Shown in pieces: positions 1 through 10,189 of a stretch of 64,000 nt of DNA. How positions within the stretch are numbered: position 1 is the first letter of the stretch; every line of letters starts with the position of its first letter. Location of the stretch: positions 22,731,867 through 22,795,866 of the forward strand of contig CM049308.1 in the NCBI GenBank assembly GCA_026874595.1, in the 5' to 3' direction. The translations under genes were made by a program, and so were the position numbers. The notes beneath the pieces are model-generated. The model searched no databases. It was not told where the DNA came from and was given only the letters and a program-made list of their open reading frames with translations. This stretch comes from Sipunculus nudus. Lineage: Eukaryota > Annelida > Sipuncula > Golfingiida > Sipunculidae.

Positions 1-627
1 ATATCCATCGACCATATAGGGCTTGTAAATACCCCTCAGTATAATTAAACCTTTAATACAAAACCTCCAGTTTCTGAACAACTAATGCATTGATCACCAT
101 GATTCTTTGTATGCATATTCATCATGGAGTGTATCTTAGCTGCTGCAGACTGGTGGGGCCACCTAGATTTTTTTCAACTTTTATGCTTTATATTTAATTT
201 TATTTTTTAGACCTTCAAAGATGCAGTTGTCTGTTAACAGAGCACAAATTGCTACCAAACGGACCTAGAATCTTCTATCTTGACATCCAAGGAGGGCCAT
301 GAAAAATATCTGTGGAAACCTGAAAATAGGTCTATGTTATCTCTATCCTTCAAGCTATGCTTTAGTTGATTGGGAATAACCACCTACAAAATTTGGCATT
401 GAGATGATAAAATTCCTTTTGTGAATGTCTTCCTAGTCAGCTGAGTGTCATGACACATTGGTCACTTGTTTATAATTGTGTTTATAGTTGCGTTTACAGG
501 TACATGTAAACATTTGACTTTGGTCAACTTAATACAGCCATAAATTAAGCAGATTAAGGATGTGTGTGGTTTGATGAAGACATTTTATTTTTGTTCAATC
601 GTTGATATTTCTCATTTCAATTTGTAG
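1..627. other. Probable last intron (no coding signal recognised)
   Basis: AT-rich sequence with no convincing exon. Its main feature is its right end: a T-rich tract running into TTTGTAG at 621-627, a plausible 3' splice site for the exon that follows. A second acceptor-like TTTTTTAG near 203-210 leads into frames that close within about 30 codons, so I do not call an exon there. If the RS-type exon at 628 is real, this segment is intron on the + strand; that is inference. Confidence 0.3.
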
Positions 628-691
628 GTCAAGGTCAAGGTCACGCAACAGGTCAGGAAGGAGGTCAAGCCCTCGGTTGGTGGATTACTAG
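628..691 (+). CDS. Candidate terminal coding exon of an RS-domain (SR-type) protein, partial
   Basis: Directly after the acceptor TTTGTAG, the frame beginning at base 629 reads SRSRSRNRSGRR followed by SSPRLVDY and a TAG stop at 689-691. Base 628 would be the third base of a codon split across the intron. Alternating Ser-Arg dipeptides are the hallmark of RS domains, found in SR splicing factors and other nuclear pre-mRNA-processing proteins, where they are phosphorylated and mediate protein and RNA contacts. The domain often lies at the C-terminus, as here. Only the last ~20 residues are in the window, so the gene cannot be named; upstream exons would lie left of base 1. The call rests on RS periodicity, the splice site and an in-frame stop followed by UTR-like sequence. 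The alternative is a chance GGTCAAGGTCA-rich stretch, since a second frame (VKVKV...) is also open here. Confidence 0.4.
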
Positions 692-1420
692 GACTTGCCT
701 GTGTGGTTCTCAAGTATTATGGATCAGTTAGGTGGTTAGGAGATAAGGTGTTATGGTTATGAGCATGTGTTCTGCATGAACAGTTATATCAATATACACA
801 TATGGAACTTGATTCAGTGACATATACATGAGCACACGTGGATGTACTATAAATTGACTTTTGTTGAAGTACACTATTGGAGTTTGTTACTATGAAATAT
901 TGCCATAGTACATTTATTTGCACATATGCTGGCCCCTGTGCACATCGGTTCATAATAATAGACAGTTTGTTGGTTAAGTGCATTACTTTAGATATAATCA
1001 TCACTTATAGACACATCCTTGTGTATTTGCAATGTTCTCTGGGTATCGGTAAAGTGATTATTTATTCAAAGAGGGTTTAACAGAAGGGCTGACTTCATAT
1101 ATCAGTATATATCAGCTAATGAAAGAGAAGTTTTAAAATTACCCATGGCCCATGGCTCATATGAAGAAAGAGGTTCTTAATCAAATGGTCCAGGAAACCA
1201 AAGGCTTATATTATTCTCAATCTTTAATATTAATGTGCAGTTATAATATATCACTACTTTTCCAAGCAGATCAGATGCTATTGAAATCAGCAGCCTGTTT
1301 CTTGGCTACAGGAACACCCAAACTGTCCTTCTATTATAAAACCGCCAAACTGGGACCCAGTTTATGCCTGACAAATATTTAAATAAACTGTAGCCTCCAA
1401 ATAATTCCTCCCTTCAGAAA
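692..1420 (+). other. Possible 3' UTR of the RS-type gene
   Basis: No coding frame of note. The sequence is T-rich and UTR-like, with AATAAA hexamers at 1382-1387 and 1471-1476, but neither has an obvious GT-rich element just downstream. The strongest-looking poly(A) context is further right, at 4853. Whether 692 to ~4875 is one long 3' UTR, or the transcript ends earlier, cannot be decided from sequence. Confidence 0.25.
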
Positions 1421-1423
1421 AAG

Positions 1424-1436
1424 CCCCCCCCCCCCC
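1424..1436. repeat. Poly-C tract (13 C)
   Basis: Uninterrupted run of 13 cytosines just before an ACCCC. Simple mononucleotide repeat; length is likely polymorphic. Confidence 0.9.
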
Positions 1437-1489
1437 ACCCCAGTCCTAAAACGATAGGATTGTTCCTGTAAATAAAACATCAAGAATCC

Positions 1490-1990
1490 TGTAAGGATAA
1501 TTGACCTTTCCATGACCTCCATGTGACAAATGTATATTCATTCAATGAATAATCATGAGCAGAGCAGTTGCGAGCAACCAGTCAAGTTACCATTGGCAAT
1601 TCAGCATTCAATCCCCCGACAAGAGCAAAATTTACATAATTTAAGCTACTCTCCCAAACCGCCAAAGGTAGCAGGAGCCATTCCGCCGACTACTGAGTGA
1701 ATAATAATGTTTTACCTTGCAAGTAATTTGTATGAGACAAATAATCATAAATATGGCAAGACACTTCACAATGACTGCAATATATTCATCACTGGAGAAC
1801 AGAGATACAGCAGTTCCATCTGATGATGTTAGTCAATGCGACGTCATATGTCATTGCCCTTTGTGGTATCACTATTGTCTTGTAAACAACTCGCACAACT
1901 ATGGGCAAGGAAGGCCTTCTGTGCAGGAGCGTTTTGGGGACTCATTAGCATAATTAGGTTGAAAGGAAGAGCATATGGGCTGTGGTTAGG
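1490..1990. promoter_or_regulatory. Candidate cis-regulatory island (FOX/SOX/POU-type motifs)
   Basis: This stretch is less repetitive and more complex than its surroundings. It contains a near-palindromic ATTCATTCAATGAAT around 1534-1549, a CRE-like CGACGTCA at 1839-1846, a SOX-like CCTTTGTGG at about 1858-1866, a forkhead-type TGTAAACA at 1881-1888, and a POU/homeodomain-type ATTAGCATAATTAG at 1944-1957. Short motifs arise by chance in AT-rich DNA; the clustering within about 120 bp is the only argument. No open frame here looks like a protein. Confidence 0.25.
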
Positions 1991-2407
1991 TCAGTTGAAC
2001 AGTTCAGCCACCCTAGATTTATCATTAATAGATAGCTAGACTTGGGTCTCAACTGAATATCAACATTTGTCCTCATAACAAGCCTTATTCTTTCTGTAGA
2101 GCATGCTCCCCCCTCCGTACACACACACACACTCAGACTGGTCACCCATTGATTAGTTACACTACTGGGAAAGAGTGAGAATACTTCTTTTATCATATAC
2201 ATAGCCATTAGGTCTGTGCTTCAGTGTATTTTTTGTCACAAAAGTTGAGGTCTCTGATGTACATGTGAAATATGTTGAAACTTGTGTCATCCATATTAAC
2301 ATGATAATATTAAAATGTTTTCATATAAAGGATTCTTGTACTATTGATGACTGTGTAAATCTATGTTTGTCTGTGGAACACTTGATGTTATTTGCTTCTG
2401 ATGTTTA

Positions 2408-2770
2408 ATTTTCCCCCACTTCCATGGAATGGGGGAAATTGATTTGGGTTTTCTGTCTGTCCCTCTGTCTGTCCGTCCGTCAGGATTTTGTTTCAGTGCG
2501 ATAACATTCCTAAATATTATCAGATTTCAATCAAATTTGGGTCAGTGATTGCTCTCATGCATACCTTGGTTGGGGTTGGTTTTTGAGTGTCTGTCTGAAA
2601 AATTATTATCACCAGCTCCAAAACAACCAAAAAAGTTTCCCTTTGTTCCCAGTTCACAACAAAAATTATGTCATGTGGAGACATCTCCAGGGGAGGATGA
2701 AAACTAGCACAGGCACTATGACATGTGGAAATATCTTCAGGGGAAAATAAAAACTAAAACATATTGAGAA
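2408..2770. repeat. Dispersed-repeat-like segment with GTCTGTCCGTCCGTC block
   Basis: Begins near a CCCCCACTTCC / TGGGGGAA pair at about 2413-2437, then runs through a CTGTCTGTCC...GTCCGTCCGTC block (about 2452-2482) into text of the form 'TTTCAATCAAATTTGG'. Its right part contains two imperfect 50-bp direct copies starting at 2668 and 2718 (ATG-CATGTGGA...TC-CAGGGGA). Blocks with GTCCGTCCGTC are common in dispersed repeats of invertebrate genomes, and similar stretches lie at 10612 and 57005 here. The element class is unknown. Confidence 0.4.
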
Positions 2771-3925
2771 GGCCAGCATGAAGACCACAGGAAGCTAAAC
2801 AAGAGGCGTAAGCAGAGGACATAAATTCCACTATTTTGATTGTTGACTGAAAGTTGTATGTATGTAATGAAGTAACAAGGTTAGGTGTAGTTATAATAGC
2901 ATCCAAAGGTGCCTGCTTGGACTTCATCATTGTCAGTATTTTTCAGGGTCTGTCTCACAGAAACTCCATTTAAATCTTACACAAACATTTTAAACTATGA
3001 TTTATTCGTTGAAACATGAGAGCCTATACACAGTCTTGACCTTTGTATGCGAAGCAAGTGCTTCTGTACTGATTTAAAATGACCTCTTGACCTGGTTTTA
3101 CATGTTAATAAGATGTCATACCTAGGTCAATTCAGCAAATTTCTTTCACTTGATACCTGCCCACTTATTTTTTCTTTAAATTGTTAATCTGAAAGTAAGT
3201 TGACATCATTTGATGTTGCTCTTGCTTAATTGTTTCTCTGGCTGCATCCAAAAATAATGAATTTGTAGACTACTATTGAAAATTTATTGATGGAAAGGCC
3301 GGTAGTTTGTTCTCTGGACTGAGGGAGGAAATCCTGTAGCTATGGGTCCAAATGTGAAAAAAAAGTTCCACCAGATGTTAATGGACATATGAAATGTTTG
3401 AATAAGTGAAAAGGTTGATGAAATAGTGGCCTACAATAGTTTGTGATAGTGTGTATGATTTGAATATTTTATTATCCAGGCATCAACATATGGCCAGGTG
3501 AAAACACATGATGGTATACCATCATGGATTGAGGGTTATGTATATTAGCTGGAAAATAGCTCATACCAGTAGTAAGTACAGTAAATGAACAATCCTTCTG
3601 CTCGGACAACTTTGTTATTAGTTCAGTCCAGGGCTAAGTTTTAAGTGTTTAAAAAAGTGGTCTCTGGTCAGCTGCAGTACAAACATTATCCAAGTAACTT
3701 AAACACCTTATTACAGATTTTTTAGATGGCCAATTCATTTGTTATTGTATCTATCCATGGTCAGTATTAATGAGGTTTGGATCCTGTGGTATCAACCCAA
3801 GGCTTCGTAGAGAGATACAGTATCAACGTAATCTAGGCTGAATTACAGGAATACACTCAGTCAAACTGCAAAATTAGATGATTTAGTGTTAATGAAGTTC
3901 ATGTGTACCAAGGATGTGACAGGGC

Positions 3926-4340
3926 TCGATATTAAAGGTCAACTGCATGCCTGTGGTAAGTATATATAATAGTTCAAGTAAATTGTGGTGGGCCAACCAA
4001 AAGTTTGCTCCACTTTACTGACTGGGCAAGTGGGTGCAATACAAGGCTTTACCCAAAGGCCTGAAACTTAATTAATATCCATTCTGTTACTTTTTTCCTC
4101 AAGGAATGAAATTGTGTACATAATATCTCATAAATAACCTGTTAGTGTATCTGTGCAAATCCTAACGAGATGTTATGACAAACATTTGAACAATAGTAAT
4201 GTCTAACATGCACCAAACATATGAAACACTAGTTCCTGGCTGTGATTACAGACTTTTTAGGCAAGTAAATATTTATGCAGGGCAAGTAAAAGCTAAATGT
4301 TACTTGCCCAACTGTGCAATACTTCCTCACAAATGGTTGT
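3926..4340. mobile_element. Fragment of a GGGCTC-AATTAA / GGGCAAGT-type non-autonomous element
   Basis: Starts with CAGGGCTCGATATTAA at about 3922-3937, which closely resembles the left terminus of the better-preserved element at 11282 (CAGGGCTCAACATTAAC). It contains several GGGCAAGT / ACTTGCCC blocks (around 4023, 4280 and 4305) like that element. I could not find a matching right terminus, so it is a decayed or truncated relative. A 86-codon open frame at 4199-4459 inside it has no recognisable protein feature. Confidence 0.4.
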
Positions 4341-4472
4341 ACAGGTTGTTAAATTGTGACTTGTTACGTTTGATATTAAAACCGTTACATATAAATAACA
4401 GCGATACAGATATAAAAGATGTAAGGCACTGTTTGCACAAAAAATTCCTGCAATCCTAAGCTGTTGCAGCTA

Positions 4473-4545
4473 CATCTAGTGGCTACATAGTGTACTAAAG
4501 AAGCCCCTGCAGTTCATGATGCTGGCATATACTGACCTCTGGTGG
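4473..4545 (-). promoter_or_regulatory. Two CTCF-like motifs in the same orientation
   Basis: Read on the minus strand, 4533-4545 is CCACCAGAGGTCA, matching 12 of 13 positions of the CTCF core CCASYAGRKGGCR. About 60 bp to the left is CCACTAGATGTAG (about 4470-4482), matching 11 of 13. CTCF is a zinc-finger insulator protein conserved across bilaterians. Two same-oriented near-matches 60 bp apart are suggestive, not proof. Confidence 0.3.
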
Positions 4546-4623
4546 CCAGTTAGTGCATTATTTTGAAACTATGTCCTGTGTTATGTGTCATTGTCAAGGC
4601 TATCACTGTCACATTATGTGCTG

Positions 4624-4652
4624 TCATCATCATCATCATTCTCATCATCATT
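4624..4652. repeat. CAT trinucleotide microsatellite
   Basis: Run of ATC/CAT units, interrupted once by TTC. Confidence 0.8.
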
Positions 4653-4852
4653 GATAACACATTTATTAACACTCACAGATAAATATTATAGATCGTCCCA
4701 AAACTAATACAGGCGCTATTTAAAAAAAAAAAACTGTTATTTGTAAAAGATACAGTAACTGTAATTAACATTGGAGGTACATTATTAGTGAAGCTCTTGG
4801 AGTATGTGGTAGTTGTGTGTTTGTCTCAATTTGTTAAATGTATAGGAACCAC

Positions 4853-4858
4853 AATAAA
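4853..4858 (+). terminator. Candidate poly(A) signal AATAAA
   Basis: AATAAA followed after about 20 bases by a GT-rich stretch (GAGTTGTTCTTGTT), the usual arrangement of a cleavage and polyadenylation site on the + strand. The preceding text (GTGGTAGTTGTGTGTTTGTC...) also looks like the end of a 3' UTR. It could be the distal end of the RS-type transcript. Several other AATAAA hexamers occur nearby (for example about 5591 and 5847), so this is a best guess. Confidence 0.3.
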
Positions 4859-4879
4859 CATGGAAGTTTATACATGAGT

Positions 4880-6250
4880 TGTTCTTGTTACCTTGTAATA
4901 TGTGCATGTTTGATCTGAAACAATGGTCACCCCTGTCAGTGTTATTTAATTGAACCTGACTATAATTTTGTGGATGAGGGAGTGGTCATCCCTTAAGCGT
5001 TCCTCTGGCTTCTGCTTGGAAGATATTGGCCAAATGGCCATCAGACTCTCTCCACAGATAAATTCCCATCTTGAGACTGTCCTTCAGGTTCTTTACTCAT
5101 CATATTACCTTCTCAAACCCTGACCTTGTAGATAATTTTGAAACCACTCATTGAGGTTGCCATTTTTGCACACAGACTAAAAAGTGGATGTTGCAAGTCA
5201 TATGTAGGAATTAAGGGTATACTGCTAGTGATGTTAAATGCTTCCTCTGTGCTTTTAAATCCTAATACATTACAACTGATCGGTTTCACAAATGTCATTT
5301 TTAATTAAGTTTAAATAAGTCATATATTCTTATTTACTAATTAACTGAAAAATCATACAAGTAAGAGAAATATTTTGATTAAAAACTTGTTTTTTTTTTA
5401 AACTTGTATATTTTTCACTTTATTTACATATTTGAATGACAGAAAAGGAAAAAATATTGACCCATAGGGACAATTTATCCAATTTTATCTTTCAGTTATA
5501 TTTAGCTTTATTGAATGAGAACTTTTACAAATTATAAATTATCTTATATTGACACAGATACACGACCGACAGTGTCAGTAGTTCACTAACAATAAAAAAT
5601 TTTAAACCAAATCAGGACTTCAATTATTTCCTATGCAGACATTCCTAATTAAAATGTTTTTATCTTTTAACATTGTTAATAATGGTTGTCATAGTCCTTT
5701 GTATTATTATTATAATTGAGATTTTTCTTTTGTTGTAACTCAGTTTGATTCTTTTCTTATTGAACGTTCATGCTGAGCTATTGTTCTAGAATTTTCTTTG
5801 TATACTAAGAGAGGTCTTAGTGCAAAGCACAGTTAATTTGAATTGTAAATAAAACTTGAGATATTCTTGTAAGATCTTTAGCCTGGTATTACACATCATA
5901 GTTAATACAACAAATTTATAAATGTTGCTAAAAAAAATAGAAACTTTTGCAAGAATTTGCTACTTTGGGGCATAACACAGTAACACACAGTTCTGTTGGT
6001 ATGTGCAAAACACGATAGACCAGTCAGATACTTCAGTGACATGAATATGAAAAGACAGGCTCGGGTATGATAAGTCTTTTGCAGCCGGGTCAGTGAAGGA
6101 AAAATAGTGGATTGTTCACACCTGAGTAGGGAGTATATTACTGGTCTGGTGAGCATGAAATGAGGGGAACCACAGTACACAAAGACTGGGCTACTTGTTG
6201 TAGGGGCATTATGTAATGTCTCTTTACAAGAGCATGTGTTTTATGAAATG
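4880..6250. other. AT-rich intergenic or intronic DNA
   Basis: No coding region, RNA gene or mobile-element terminus recognised. Open frames at 5113-5298 and 5902-6180 on the minus strand are short, low in complexity and lack any domain signature. Confidence 0.5.
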
Positions 6251-6800
6251 TTAGCTGGTCTCTTCGCCATCTGCCCCGTGCAGGTGGGTTTGTTTTGTTG
6301 AAGGGTGAAAATACAAGAACCCCATTGATGGCCTATGGTGCTGACCTCTGGGGTCTGCTCCTGATGGTTGTCAAAAGATGAACCCTGGGTTACGTGGTGC
6401 TTTGCGTTACATTTCAGATAAGGTCACTTTGTGGCCGTGTAGCGGAAAACACGCAGCTTTTTCTGTAAAGCTGAAACAGACAAAGGCCCTGTGAGGCTGG
6501 TCGCTGTTAGACTGGTATGTCAGTTTGTTGATGATATGAAACTAAGCGCCTGGTCTGTGGGATGTTCGTTTGGTACATAGCACTTGTGACGACTTATTGT
6601 TCTCCTTGCCACTGTAAAGTGATTAATTATATCACAGTGTTTTGTTGGTCCCTATATGCGGACCGGTGTTTGCTGACTGCTCAGTTCAGTTTAACACAGT
6701 CGGTGGAAATAAAAATGATTAATATCATAAAGTCGTTATGGGGTAAAAATAGCCGCTGGGCCAGTTCTTTAATATTCATGTTTTTCCAACAGGGTATATG
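6250..6800. promoter_or_regulatory. More complex island, candidate regulatory element
   Basis: Higher GC and complexity than its flanks. The right part (about 6560-6800) has several homeodomain-type cores: GTGATTAATTATATCAC (6617-6633, itself nearly palindromic), ATGATTAATATCAT (6716-6729, nearly palindromic) and TTTAATATTCATG (about 6769-6781). No plausible exon. Such islands in invertebrate intergenic DNA are often conserved enhancers, but only cross-species alignment can show it. Confidence 0.22.
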
Positions 6801-7218
6801 TTACATGTGTGAATTTTGACATTGTACACATAACTCAAATAAGGTGTGAATGTGTAATTAAAGACCCTACTTTTGGTAAAATAAATTATTTTATCACCTG
6901 TTTTTTATACCTGTATAAACAGTGGACCATTATAAACGAGTGCCTTCTATGCAAACAGACTACCAGTCATGAACACATATTGATAAAGCCAATGCAAACA
7001 ACTGTAGATTGATTGAACATAAGGCCAGTCTGTCAACCAGACCAATTAGGGTTTAACATGAAAAGGGGGTTTCTTGAGTAATCTCCATACTTTTTTTAAT
7101 GTGTGTGTATATTTGACACTTGATTAATTTATCACTATAAATTATTTGATAATTAATTTGTTTGAAAATATGCTTATAATATTTGGCCTGTATTAACATG
7201 TATAATCTTTCATTCAAA

Positions 7219-7300
7219 TATATATATATATATATATATATATAAACGTAATATTTTATTGAAATATATATATATTTAAATGAAATATTATGTTAAATAT
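7219..7300. repeat. AT microsatellite and adjoining 42-bp near-palindrome
   Basis: An AT run at about 7219-7244 is followed by 7249-7290, which reads almost identically on both strands: TAATATTTTATT at the left end, AAATATATATATATTT in the middle and AATGAAATATTA at the right, with only two mismatched base pairs. It can extrude as a hairpin. Confidence 0.75.
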
Positions 7301-7311
7301 GTGTGTGTATG

Positions 7312-7312
<1 letters not shown>

Positions 7313-7381
<69 letters not shown>
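7313..7381. repeat. Long AT dinucleotide microsatellite
   Basis: Essentially pure (AT)n of more than 60 bases, preceded by GTGTGTGTATGTATATACAT. The minus-strand open frame across it (7293-7538) reads only alternating Tyr-Ile and is an artefact of the repeat. Confidence 0.95.
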
Positions 7382-7384
<3 letters not shown>

Positions 7385-7389
7385 TTTCC

Positions 7390-8500
7390 TCCCAGTTATG
7401 GACACTTTTTCTGTCCATAAGACACATAGATATACGACTGATCTTCACTTCTGCTACATGACCACAAAAATTGTCTGTAGTTAAGATTTGCCTGTAATAC
7501 AAACGTGGCCGGACCTTTACTGCAGCATATATCTCCAACAGGGGAGGAGGTACATGATTTTTTGCATTATCAGTGTTTGTAAGGATTAATTTAATATGAT
7601 TAATCAGGTTTAGTCAGATGATCAGTGTGTTAAAGTAGGTAAGAGTCATATAACTCAGTTTTCTGAGTGTATAGGATAATCACATGACCCAAATATAAGC
7701 AGAATGTGGGCTCAGATTGACCCTAATTCCCTGGGCTCATGTGTAGTAGGTTGAGGGTATAAGTTACCCACATCTAGCTACTTCTTTCAATATAATTATT
7801 AAAATTCCACCTATATAATAGGTTATTACAACATTGTAGAATTTCTTTTATTCTTTTATTTTTTTTCCTCCATAAAATTGTATTATTTGACACCATTGAT
7901 TGAAAGTCTAAGAAAATCCTCTCACTGTGACATTTTTTAATAAAACAATGATTTCTTCAATGTTAGATCATCAGAGAGTCCACCCTGATTCAGGAATAAC
8001 AGTCTCATGTTGCCATGGCATAACTGCGCTATACATGTAGACCACTGAGAGTGCATAAAGCTGTACTGGAGTAATAAATTAATCATTACAATTTGATCAT
8101 GATCATAGTTATTAAACAGACAGTGCCATCTTGAGGAGGTTGTTCTATCTCAAGGTCCATATCATTTCAGGGGAAACCTGTTCTTGAGTACTTTGCATGT
8201 TTGCTGAGTACACAGGTCTGGAGACTTGAGATATTGGAAGTTTTTCCAGGAAAATATGAAAATGTTACTTCAGTGGGTGTTTCAGGAAGTGCCGATGAAA
8301 TGGAGAGGAGGGCAGGTCTGACAGACTGTAACGCACAGCAAGTGTTGTATGACATCATGTGGGGCTTCCGAAACAGATGAGCATGACTGGTGGTGGACCA
8401 CTTGTCAAGTCTGCATATTTTTGTCAGTGGTTAGCAGGGGTGAAGGATAACTCTCTGATTTTGTTTTAAGTCCTGCGCCCTGGTGGTTTGGGATTATGTT
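7390..8500. other. Non-coding DNA, nothing recognised
   Basis: No open frame with protein character, no tRNA, no terminal inverted repeat. The sequence is mixed AT-rich. GTGCCATCTTGAGGAGG near 8122 resembles a weak CTCF core on the minus strand (11 of 13) but is isolated. Confidence 0.4.
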
Positions 8501-8509
8501 TACTAATCA

Positions 8510-9075
8510 CTGTTCGGTTTGACTCATAGGGCAGAGGTCAGAGTGCAAGGGGTAACACCTGTTTGGGTCAATCCAAGAGTCAGCTTGCGAGGGCAGCCAC
8601 TTCCACCAGAGGGAGACAGCGGGGTTGACAGGAGCTGCAGTGTAAGCTGCCCCACTACTGGGCGCTCTGTGGTTCGAGGGTCGAGTTGGACTGTTATCAG
8701 GCCACCCCCATGTAAAGCAGGTCTTTCTATGTCCAGTGCAAGTGGGTTAATGCTAGCATGCCCAGTGTGAAAAGTTGACACCATCTATTACATGTTGGCA
8801 GGTTTTTTTTAACAAAAAAAACATGAGTGGTAGGCAGGGTTAAAAAATCTAGGGGTCAGCAATGTTTGTAAGTGACTAATGATTCGTAAGACAATTATGG
8901 CAACAGTTGGTTCTTACAAACATTATATATTGGGTGTCATATGAACGGGGCGAGCAAGAGTGGTGATCGGCATGTGTTCTCATAAAACCGGGTCTGTTTG
9001 CATCCTTTGTTCATCTTCGATTTCGCCCCTTTGTTTTCCTGGTAGATTTATGGATCATAGAAAGGGGCGATATGT
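8510..9075. promoter_or_regulatory. GC-richer island with CTCF-like core and SOX-bearing hairpin
   Basis: The stretch 8519-8780 is clearly richer in G and C than its flanks and is open in two opposing frames, but neither frame shows domain or codon character. At 8603-8615 on the + strand CCACCAGAGGGAG matches the CTCF core at 12 of 13 positions. At 9020-9032 ATTTCGCCCCTTT pairs with AAAGGGGCGATAT at 9061-9073 (12 of 13) to form a stem with a 28-base loop. Two SOX/TCF-like CCTTTGTT cores (about 9004-9011 and 9028-9035) lie in or beside it. A related ACGGGGCGA sits at 8945. Function unknown. Confidence 0.3.
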
Positions 9076-9231
9076 TGAAAACTGTTATCACCTTTAACGG
9101 TTTATTACCTCTGTATGCCGCTGATCATGTGTGTAAATTTTGTCTGTAAGGTTGTATATAGTTATCTATAGAACTTACAGGTATTGGTGTATACAAAATA
9201 TATATGATATGTGTGTGTTTATATGTGTATG

Positions 9232-9270
<39 letters not shown>

Positions 9271-9473
9271 AGAGAAAGAGAGAGAGAGAGAAAGAGAGAG
9301 TAGTTATTGGTATATGTTGAAAACTGTTATCACCTTTAACGGTTTATTACCTCTGTATGCCGCTGATCATGTGTGTAAATTTTGTCTGTAAGGTTGTATA
9401 TAGTTATCTATAGAACTTACAGGTATTGGTGTATACAAAATATATATGATATGTGTGTGTTTATATGTGTATG

Positions 9474-9514
<41 letters not shown>

Positions 9515-9560
9515 AGAGAAAGAGAGAGAGAGAGAAAGAGAGAGTAGTTATTGGTATATG
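9071..9560. repeat. Recent 242-bp tandem duplication
   Basis: Copy 1 is 9071-9312 and copy 2 is 9313 to about 9556. Both begin TATGTTGAAAACTG and end in an (AT)n run, an AG-rich block and TAGTTATTGGTATATG. As read, they are identical apart from the AT run, which is two bases longer in copy 2. That implies a very recent duplication, or an assembly duplication, since even the microsatellite has barely drifted. Confidence 0.95.
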
Positions 9561-9599
9561 CTTAAATATATGTTATGGTGTGATACATATTGATATATA

Positions 9600-9606
9600 T
9601 GGTATG

Positions 9607-9669
<63 letters not shown>

Positions 9670-9670
9670 T
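9600..9670. repeat. AT and AG microsatellite
   Basis: (AT)n of about 40 bases at 9614-9652 followed by (AG)n, the same AT-then-AG order as in each copy of the preceding duplication. Confidence 0.9.
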
Positions 9671-9784
9671 TGTTTGATTTCATCAAATAAAAGTTATGCT
9701 TTTTCAGTAAGATAGCACTTAAAACTTTGATTAAGTTGATAGGCTTTTATTTAAAAGCAAGGATGCATGCCTTTTGTTGAAAAG

Positions 9785-9889
9785 TAGGTACACTGCTCCT
9801 TGTTAGCCCAGACGGTTTACATGTATTCAGATTACAAGTAGGTACACTGCTCCTTGTAGGCCCAGACGGTTTACATGTATTCAGATTCT
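9785..9889. repeat. 53-bp tandem duplication
   Basis: GTAGGTACACTGCTCCTTGT starts at 9785 and again at 9838; each copy runs on through GCCCAGACGGTTTACATG to TATTCAGATT. The two copies differ at a couple of positions. Confidence 0.9.
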
Positions 9890-10189
9890 CCTTGTGATTA
9901 CGAATGTAGGAATTTTCAGCACCCACTGCCAGTTGGTGATAACCAGTGTGTGATAAAACAGGTGATAATGATGATAAAAACTGGGATACTGAACTCAAGG
10001 TCACTGCTGATATATTGGAAATCTCTTGTTAAAAGATGACAGTAAGGAATGAATTGAGAAAAAAAATAAAATGTAAAAGATGCCTAGGAAATAAAAATAT
10101 AGGACAAGAAAAATTGACTGGGTGAGTGATAAAAAGACTTGTAACTGATAGTCAGTACATCTTTGTATACTGATTAGTTTGGTTGGATT

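Noticed and set aside
7293-7538. Tyr-Ile repeat protein
   Set aside because: Translation of an AT microsatellite.
8519-8784. Overlapping open frames on both strands as genes
   Set aside because: Open simultaneously on both strands because the segment is GC-rich; no domain, splice or codon signal.
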